Origin: Ignavibacteria bacterium UBA2360
Lineage (GTDB): Bacteria > Bacteroidota > Ignavibacteria > Tepidaquicellales > OLB5
Direction: 5' to 3'
Assembly: GCA_002344125.1 (NCBI GenBank)
Contig: DDTQ01000008.1
Coordinates: 73,877-128,976, forward strand
DNA length: 55,100 nt
A program made the position numbers and the translations under genes. Positions within the stretch are counted from its first letter, which is position 1, and every line of letters begins with the position of its first letter. Positions 49,250-55,100 of the stretch are shown piece after piece. A model generated the notes under the pieces. It was not told the origin of the DNA, did no database searches, and saw only the letters and a list, made by a program, of their open reading frames with translations.

Positions 49250-51577
49250 ATGTTCGGCGGAAAAAAGAAAAATATCAGGGATCAGAGAGATCCAAAAACC
49301 ACAGAACGCGAAGAGTACTTCAACAACCGCGACTACAGGCGCAAAATGATGAATAAAAAGAAACGTTCATCTACCCGCAAGTTAAGTATCTTTGCCTTTT
49401 TTGTAATTGCCATAAGTGTAGTTGTGATAGCATACGGCGCATTCCTGTTTAACGGGTTGCCGCCCCTTTCGAGCCTTGAAAACCCAAAGACTGACCTTGC
49501 TACCAAGATCTATTCCGAAGACGGCGAGCTTATAGACCAGCTCTTCATTGAAAACAGGACTATAGTATCTATTGATGCCATCCCAAAGGATCTTATTAAT
49601 GCAGTGATTGCGACTGAAGACAGGAAATTTTATAAGCATTGGGGTGTTGATGTTGACCGCATAGTTAAAGCTATGATGAAAAATATAATGGCTTTTTCTG
49701 TAGAAGAAGGAGCCAGTACTATCACTCAGCAGCTCGCAAGAAATCTGTACAGGGTTGAGATCGGCAATAAGGTTTCAATCACACGTAAGCTACGCGAAGC
49801 TATTACTGCCGTGCAGATAGAAAAAACCTATACCAAAGAGGAGATCCTCCTGCTTTATCTTAACCAGGTATATTTCGGCAGAGGCGCATATGGAGTTGAA
49901 GCTGCATCCAAAACGTTCTTTGATAAATCAGTTACAGACTTGACACTTGATGAGTGCGCGATGCTTGTAGGTATGGTGAAAAATCCTTCGGGATATTACG
50001 ACCCCATTGAAAGACCCGAAAATTGCCTGAACAGAAGAAATACTGTACTGAACAGCATGCAGGAAGAGGGTTACATCACCAAAGAAGTATTTGAACTTGC
50101 GAAGAACGATCCGATCAAGGCGCAGCCAAAGTCTATTCAGAAGAAATCAACCGGACTCGGTGGTCAGTTCAGCGAATATGTAAGGCAGGTACTTGAAAAA
50201 AAATCAGAAAAATACGGATTCAACATTTATAGAGACGGATTAATAGTTACAACAACGCTCAATACCAGGATGCAGAAGTTCGCCACGGACGCGGTCACTA
50301 ATCAGTTAAAAGATTTTCAGCGTTCTTTCAATTCCACCTGGAACTGGAAGGGTAATAAACAACTGCTCAATGATGCAGTTGATAAATATATTAAGCAAAG
50401 TGATGAGTATAAAAAAGCTAAGACTGATCAGGATAGACAAAGAATATTCAATAAGCTTAAGCAGGATAACGATTTTGTAGAAAAGGTTAAAGAGCGTGAA
50501 ATTGCGGTACAGGTAGGGTTTGTAGTAATAGATCCCAAAACCGGCGAGATAAAAGCAATGGTTGGGCAGAATCCAAATTACCCTTTTAAGTACGGCTTGA
50601 ACCATGTCACTCAGATTAAACGCCAGCCGGGTTCTTCTTTCAAACCTTTTGTTTATGCGACTGCTCTTGAAAACGGATATTCGCCTGCGTACACAATTTC
50701 CAATGACCCGCTAAAGGTTGTGATAGGCGGCCAAACATGGTCACCCAAAGGCGGCGGCACAGGCGGTATGGTTACACTAAGAGATGGTATAACTCAATCC
50801 ATAAACGTAATTGCGGTAAGAACCGCAATGGAGATCGCGCCGATTGATCAGGTCATTAAGCTGGCGCACAAAATGGGTATAAACTCTGATCTGCCCAATG
50901 TGCTTTCACTTTCACTTGGTGTTGGAGAAGTTTCTCCGCTTGAAATGACAAGCGCCTACGGCGTATTCACGAATGAAGGTATTTGGGTTGAGCCGCATGC
51001 AATTTTAAGGATCGAAGACCGGTACGGGAATATACTCGAGGAATCTATCCCCGAAACACGCGAAGTTATAAGCGAAGGCGTTGCATATATGATGTGCGAT
51101 ATGATGGAAGATGTTGTGAATGAAGGAACCGCAACTTCTATCAGGAACTGGTTCAACAGACCGGCAGCGGGAAAAACAGGAACTACCCAGGATTACACTG
51201 ACGCATGGTTTGTCGGCTTTACGCCGCAGCTTGTTGCGGGATGCTGGCTTGGTTTTGATGACCCGCGCATTAAATTTGGCGGCGGGTACGGACAGGGCGG
51301 CAGAGCCGCGGCTCCTATTTGGGGCAGGTTCATGAAGTATGTTTATGATGACCCGCAGACAACCATGGAGCTTAAATACTTTGAAATGCCGCCGGAAGTT
51401 GAAGAAGCCAATGTATGTACGGTCACCGGGCTGCTTGCAAACGAAACCTGCCCTGCATACCACGACCTGATACTTAAGAAAAATACATCACGCAGGTGTT
51501 CTATGACTCATGCTTACACTCCCACAGAAGGCACGGAATCAACCAGTGAACCGCCGCCGGGGAGCATAGGTTTTTAA
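49250..51577 (+). CDS. mrcA: Class A penicillin-binding protein (PBP1A-type)
   Basis: 775 residues, bifunctional peptidoglycan synthase. Short basic N-terminus, one membrane helix (LSIFAFFVIAISVVVIAYGA), then the GT51 glycosyltransferase domain with VIATEDRKFYKHWGVD (catalytic Glu), GASTITQQLARNL and KTYTKEEILLLYLNQVYFG. The transpeptidase domain has PGSSFKPF (S-x-x-K), TQSINVIA (S-x-N) and AAGKTGTTQD (K-T-G). A linker of about 60 polar residues (around 365-425) lies between the two. Start at ATG 49250, three bases after an in-frame TTG. Ends in a short Cys-containing tail (CTVTGLLANETC). Confidence 0.95.
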   Translation: MFGGKKKNIRDQRDPKTTEREEYFNNRDYRRKMMNKKKRSSTRKLSIFAFFVIAISVVVIAYGAFLFNGLPPLSSLENPKTDLATKIYSEDGELIDQLFIENRTIVSIDAIPKDLINAVIATEDRKFYKHWGVDVDRIVKAMMKNIMAFSVEEGASTITQQLARNLYRVEIGNKVSITRKLREAITAVQIEKTYTKEEILLLYLNQVYFGRGAYGVEAASKTFFDKSVTDLTLDECAMLVGMVKNPSGYYDPIERPENCLNRRNTVLNSMQEEGYITKEVFELAKNDPIKAQPKSIQKKSTGLGGQFSEYVRQVLEKKSEKYGFNIYRDGLIVTTTLNTRMQKFATDAVTNQLKDFQRSFNSTWNWKGNKQLLNDAVDKYIKQSDEYKKAKTDQDRQRIFNKLKQDNDFVEKVKEREIAVQVGFVVIDPKTGEIKAMVGQNPNYPFKYGLNHVTQIKRQPGSSFKPFVYATALENGYSPAYTISNDPLKVVIGGQTWSPKGGGTGGMVTLRDGITQSINVIAVRTAMEIAPIDQVIKLAHKMGINSDLPNVLSLSLGVGEVSPLEMTSAYGVFTNEGIWVEPHAILRIEDRYGNILEESIPETREVISEGVAYMMCDMMEDVVNEGTATSIRNWFNRPAAGKTGTTQDYTDAWFVGFTPQLVAGCWLGFDDPRIKFGGGYGQGGRAAAPIWGRFMKYVYDDPQTTMELKYFEMPPEVEEANVCTVTGLLANETCPAYHDLILKKNTSRRCSMTHAYTPTEGTESTSEPPPGSIGF

Positions 51578-51705
51578 GTCAAAATGTGCTGCGGAATTTA
51601 TTTTTTGGGGTAAATGTTATAAATTTTGATAAAATCATTTCATTTTTTTGAGAAATTCTGATATTTATCATACTATTTAATGATAAAGAGTGTTAATTTT
51701 GTGAA

Positions 51706-52110
51706 GTGCTGAAGAAAACCAAAAATACTATCGCTTTAATTATTGCATTCATTATGTTTGCGGGCGGCAATTTTGCTTTTGCACTTGCGCACAATGGATG
51801 CATTATCAGCACTGAAAGCCACGTTACATGCGAAATGGAGTGCTGTACCGATACTCCGTGCATAGATGAATTTGCAGGAATTGTAGTTCTGGTAGATGGC
51901 TCCGGCAGCTGCTGCACTACTCATGTGGAAGAGGCTCTGCATCAGGATTTCACACCACCTGTAGTAACAAAACTTACAGATACTTTTAAATATTTAAAAA
52001 GCGAATTCGTTTTTTCAGAAAGAACCGACCGTGCTGTATTCCGGGCATCGGTTAATCAAAAATTCATAACTTCAGATATAACCCTCCTCACTTCAAACTT
52101 TCGTATTTAG
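51706..52110 (+). CDS. Small exported Cys-rich protein (HYC_CC_PP-like)
   Basis: 134 residues. Signal helix (NTIALIIAFIMFAGGNFAFA), then AHNGC, CEMECCTDTPC and SGSCCTTHVEEALHQDFTPP: conserved histidine-cysteine, two CC pairs and a PP, the layout of small Bacteroidota metal-operon proteins. It ends with a short polar tail. Start is GTG 51706. It precedes a double YHS-like gene and a receptor. Periplasmic metal binding (copper or another thiophilic metal) is likely by context. Confidence 0.68.
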   Translation: MLKKTKNTIALIIAFIMFAGGNFAFALAHNGCIISTESHVTCEMECCTDTPCIDEFAGIVVLVDGSGSCCTTHVEEALHQDFTPPVVTKLTDTFKYLKSEFVFSERTDRAVFRASVNQKFITSDITLLTSNFRI

Positions 52111-52149
52111 CCAATAATTTTTTATAAAAAGTATAGCAATTGAAATAAT

Positions 52150-52168
52150 GCCTGCGTTTGTAACGCAG
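52150..52168 (+). other. Hairpin in the spacer between the Cys-rich and YHS genes
   Basis: CCTGCGTT (52150-52157), loop TGT, AACGCAGG (52161-52168). No T-run directly after it, so it could be an RNA stability or attenuation element inside the operon rather than a terminator. Confidence 0.45.
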
Positions 52169-52200
52169 GGTATTTATAAAAAATTATTTTTGGAAAAATT

Positions 52201-52590
52201 ATGAAATTATACTTCATCCTCTCCGTTTTTATTTTGGCAGCAGCATTCACAAAAGCTGAAAACAGCATTAGTTCTGTATCAATGATGTATTCTGATACAG
52301 CTTCGGTTTGCCCAGTAACAGGCGATCCTGTGGCCGGCGAACATATCGCATTCAGGTATATTGATAAAGAACTGAAATTCTGCAATGATGGCTGCGTGAT
52401 GGCTTACAAAAAAGAACCCGCAAAGTATTCAGAACATCTAAAGTGTATGCCTTGCAACGATGATGACGCGAACCGTGAGCTTAACACCACGCATAACGGA
52501 GTGAAGTATTATTTCTGCGGCAAGGGATGTAAAGGGAAATTTGAAAAAGATCCCGAATCATACCTTGAGCAATTTTCCAAACAGAACTGA
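52201..52590 (+). CDS. Exported protein with two YHS-like metal domains
   Basis: 129 residues. Signal peptide (YFILSVFILAAAFTKAE), then two YHS-like modules: VCPVTGDPVAGE with FRYIDKELKFCNDGCVMAYK and CMPCNDDD with YYFCGKGCKGKFEKDPESYL. YHS domains (about 40 residues, CPVxG and YFC-xxC-xxxF) occur in copper and other heavy-metal handling proteins. Probably periplasmic and partner of the receptor that starts 8 bases after its stop. Confidence 0.83.
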   Translation: MKLYFILSVFILAAAFTKAENSISSVSMMYSDTASVCPVTGDPVAGEHIAFRYIDKELKFCNDGCVMAYKKEPAKYSEHLKCMPCNDDDANRELNTTHNGVKYYFCGKGCKGKFEKDPESYLEQFSKQN

Positions 52591-52598
52591 AAATTATA

Positions 52599-54842
52599 AT
52601 GAAAACTATCAGAGGATATTTAATAATACTGTTCCTGCTTTCCACAGGCAGCCTGCTTTCGCAGAGTATTACCGGTTACATATACGGAGATGATGAAGGC
52701 AAAAAGCAGCCGCTTGATGCGGCGGTGGTTAAGTGGATCAACACCACCAAAGGAACAATTACAGATGAAAAAGGTAAGTTTGAACTTACTCTTGTTAACA
52801 TAACAGATAAACGGCTTGTGGTATCTTATGCAGGTTATAAAACCGATACTGTTGATGCTGCCGATAAACAATCAGTTGAAGTTACCCTTATACCAAACAT
52901 GTCAACTTCAACAATAAATGTTGAAGATCAAAAGAAATCAACGCACTTTGGCAATTACAACGCAAAGACGGAAATTATCACTTCACAGGAGCTTGTTAAA
53001 GAAGCATGCTGTGACCTTGCCGGATGCTTTGGCAGGAATTCTTCTGTAGAAGTTGCGGTGACAGATATTATCACCGATGCGAAGGAGCTTAAGATACTGG
53101 GACTTGAAGGCGCATATACACAGCTTTTGGTGGATAACATGCCGCTGATGTCGGGGCTTAATACCAAGTACGGTATTTCAAGCATTCCGGGTACGCAGAT
53201 AGATAAGATAACCATTTCAAAGGGTTCAAATTCAGTGATACAGGGATATGAATCCATTAGCGGAATTATGAACGTGATACTGAAGGATTACAATAATTCA
53301 GACCGCCTGATGGTTAACGGATTTGTAAACAGTATGCTAGAAAAGCAGTTTAACCTGAACTTTGGAAACAGCATAAACAAAAAATGGAGCAATATTTTAA
53401 CGCTTCATACGGTGCAGAAATCAAATGTGATGGATGATAACGGCGATAGCTTTCTGGATAACCCGCTTATCACCAGGTATGTGCTATATAACAAATGGAA
53501 TTTGCATGATGCCGATAACCAGACTGAATTCAATATAGCGGGCAGATACTGGAACGAAAAACGCGATGGAGGACAGTCAAACGACCCCTCACACTCCGGA
53601 ACACACACAACGGGCCATACTTTGTATGAACAGAATGTGAAGATAAATTCAGCCGAAGGCTACACTCGCTTCAGCAAACAGTTCACAGAATCCAGCGGAT
53701 TAAAGCTGTACCTTACTTCTTCCTACTATGACCAGAAATCGAATTACGGTTTTACTAAATATGACGCTAAGCAGACGAGCCTATCGGCAATGGGATTTTA
53801 TGAATTTGAAATATTGCCGCGCAGCTATCTTAAAACCGGTATCAGCTATAAGTACCAGAATATAGATGAAGTAATATCATTTGGGGATACAACTTCAAAA
53901 ACATATGCAGGCAATTACTTAAAGAAAGAAGCGATACCCGGCGTGTTTGCCGAAAATTCTATCAGCTTCCTTGATGATAACGCTTCGCTTATGACAGGTA
54001 TTCGGGTGGATAACCACAATGAGCACGGTGTAGTTGTTACTCCAAGAGCGTTATTCAGATACCAGCCTGTGAAAACTATCGTTTTCAGGGCATCAGTCGG
54101 TACGGGATTCAGGACAATTAATCTTTTCAGTGAATACTCAAATCTACTTGCAAGCTCACGCAATGTGGTCATTGCAGAAACACTTGAGCCCGAGAAGACA
54201 CTGAATTACGGAGTTGATGTGCTGTATTACTTTGGAGGAAATGAATACTCAGGAAGTGTTAACGTTGATTTCTACAGAACGGAATTCAGCAATAAGATAA
54301 TTCCTGATTACGATTCAAACCCAAGAGAAGTTATATTCGAGAATCTTAACGGTAAGGCATACTCTAATGTAATGCAAACTGAATTAAGCATTACCATACT
54401 TCGGAATATTGATCTTAAGTTCGCGTATAAATTCATTGATCTTAACTATGAAAAAGACGGCGTAAAGTATGAACAGCCGTTTGTATCAAAACACAGGCTG
54501 CTTTCAACAATATCATATATTACACCTAATAAGGAGTGGTCTTTCAGCGCGGGAATGAACTGGTTCGGCAAACAGCGTTTGCCTTCAACGGCTTCAAATC
54601 CGGTGGAGTATCAAAGACCCACGGAATCAAAGCCCTATACACTTGTAAACGCGCAGGTGAATAAGAACTTTAAGTATTTTGAATTGTATGCAGGCGTAGA
54701 AAACCTGCTGGATTTCAAACAGGATAATCCAATTATCGCTGCCGATGATCCATTCGGTCAGTATTTTGATACCTCATTCATTTGGGGTCCGACAAAGGGC
54801 AGAGAGATATATGCAGGCTTTAGGTTTATATTAGGTAAGTAG
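52599..54842 (+). CDS. TonB-dependent receptor, probable metal uptake
   Basis: 747 residues: signal YLIILFLLSTGSLLSQ, a carboxypeptidase-regulatory-like beta-sandwich (ITGYIYGDDEGKKQPLDAAV, GKFELTLVNITDKRLVVSYA), a plug domain (KEACCDLAGCFGRNSSVEVA, ILGLEGAYTQLLVDNMPLMS, GISSIPGTQIDKITISKGSN, IMNVILKD) and a C-terminal barrel ending in an aromatic strand (YAGFRFILGK). The CC---C in the plug (about residues 127-133) is characteristic of receptors that sit beside Cys-rich and YHS proteins. Copper is the likely substrate, by inference. Ends before a repeat block. Confidence 0.88.
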   Translation: MKTIRGYLIILFLLSTGSLLSQSITGYIYGDDEGKKQPLDAAVVKWINTTKGTITDEKGKFELTLVNITDKRLVVSYAGYKTDTVDAADKQSVEVTLIPNMSTSTINVEDQKKSTHFGNYNAKTEIITSQELVKEACCDLAGCFGRNSSVEVAVTDIITDAKELKILGLEGAYTQLLVDNMPLMSGLNTKYGISSIPGTQIDKITISKGSNSVIQGYESISGIMNVILKDYNNSDRLMVNGFVNSMLEKQFNLNFGNSINKKWSNILTLHTVQKSNVMDDNGDSFLDNPLITRYVLYNKWNLHDADNQTEFNIAGRYWNEKRDGGQSNDPSHSGTHTTGHTLYEQNVKINSAEGYTRFSKQFTESSGLKLYLTSSYYDQKSNYGFTKYDAKQTSLSAMGFYEFEILPRSYLKTGISYKYQNIDEVISFGDTTSKTYAGNYLKKEAIPGVFAENSISFLDDNASLMTGIRVDNHNEHGVVVTPRALFRYQPVKTIVFRASVGTGFRTINLFSEYSNLLASSRNVVIAETLEPEKTLNYGVDVLYYFGGNEYSGSVNVDFYRTEFSNKIIPDYDSNPREVIFENLNGKAYSNVMQTELSITILRNIDLKFAYKFIDLNYEKDGVKYEQPFVSKHRLLSTISYITPNKEWSFSAGMNWFGKQRLPSTASNPVEYQRPTESKPYTLVNAQVNKNFKYFELYAGVENLLDFKQDNPIIAADDPFGQYFDTSFIWGPTKGREIYAGFRFILGK

Positions 54843-54849
54843 ATTTTTT

Positions 54850-55100
54850 ACCTCACCCCCAGCCCCTCTCCTAAAAGGAGAGGGGAGAGATGTGGGAAGG
54901 ATTATTGGCGGCGTCAGGTCTTACGACCTGACGCTTTTGTTTTATTATTTACCTCACCCCCAGCCCCTCTCCTAAGAGGAGAGGGGTGAGATGTGAGAAA
55001 GCTTTTCTATTAATTATTATTTACCGGATTTCTTTGGTGGCGTCAGGTCTTACGACCTGACGCTTTTGTTTTATTATTTACCTCACCCCCAACCCCTCTC
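54850..55100. repeat. Tandem compound repeat: C-rich palindrome plus GCGTCAGGTC hairpin
   Basis: Three copies of ACCTCACCCCCAGCCCCTCT begin at 54850, 54951 and 55080 (the last cut by the window end). The first two are followed by GGAGAGGGG to form a hairpin, then by a second hairpin GCGTCAGGTC-ttac-GACCTGACGC (54911-54934 and 55040-55063) and CTTTTGTTTTATTATTT. Unit spacing is 101 and 129 bases. The first GCGTCAGGTC hairpin, with its T-rich tail, may serve as the receptor's terminator. Confidence 0.85.

Noticed and set aside
51694..51701. TAATTTTG promoter box for the Cys-rich gene
   Set aside because: It ends 5 bases before the GTG start, so transcription would begin inside the start codon region; the start or the box may be wrong, and I do not list it.
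1..55100. tRNA, rRNA or phage-related genes
   Set aside because: I found no T-loop GGTTCGAATC-type segment, no rRNA-like block and no phage structural genes.

Overview
The window looks like chromosomal DNA of an Ignavibacteria/Chlorobi-type member of the Bacteroidota (FCB) group. Several secreted proteins end in the type IX secretion (T9SS) sorting domain with the NYPNPFNPTT signature typical of that group. A PorV/PorQ-type protein, large outer-membrane receptors, TAnnTTTG-type promoter boxes and many TTG/GTG starts fit as well. I see no rRNA, tRNA, CRISPR array or phage genes.

Layout. Positions 1-6310 (plus strand) hold a DUF2752 membrane protein, then a compact run of transaldolase (fsa), a hicA-hicB cassette, gcvT, comB and ftsK. 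Positions 6484-9726 are accessory: a T9SS protein, a decayed signal-peptide remnant, a REP-associated transposase between inverted hairpins, and a repeat patch. Positions 9727-16568 (plus) hold a TonB-type receptor, a LolA-like protein, a YbhN-type membrane protein, UDP-glucose dehydrogenase and a TPR protein. Positions 16569-26474 (minus) hold two paralogous lipoproteins, LysM, PorV/PorQ, acylphosphatase, a DMT transporter, a UbiA-type phosphoribosyltransferase next to a GT-C glycosyltransferase, methylmalonyl-CoA mutase large subunit, and a MntA/HepT pair whose hepT is broken. Positions 26621-29969 (plus) are one tight run: moeB-rhodanese, hicB-hicA, nadA, hicB-hicA, DUF971. Positions 30049-37505 hold T9SS cargo proteins, one split by an in-frame TAA. 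Positions 37859-43458 hold a possible amidoligase cluster: ATP-grasp, carboxylate-amine ligase, M29 peptidase, two small lipoproteins and a second ATP-grasp-like protein. Positions 43996-51577 hold an outer-membrane protein, three nucleotide-sugar enzymes (RfbB, WbpA-type, WecB), LpxH and a class A penicillin-binding protein. Positions 51706-54842 look like a metal (probably copper) uptake operon: a Cys-rich exported protein, a double YHS-like protein and a TonB-dependent receptor.

The less ordinary signals are these. (1) A palindromic repeat family recurs at both window ends and elsewhere, and has entered the T9SS-domain coding sequence of one gene in frame; a second, different palindrome has done the same in another gene. 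(2) Three HicAB toxin-antitoxin cassettes sit between housekeeping genes with only a few bases or overlaps at the joints. (3) ftsK and a GT-C glycosyltransferase have no ATG, GTG or TTG upstream of their conserved N-termini. (4) The amidoligase cluster has no pathway I can name. All functional names are by family recognition from the sequence; no database search was run.
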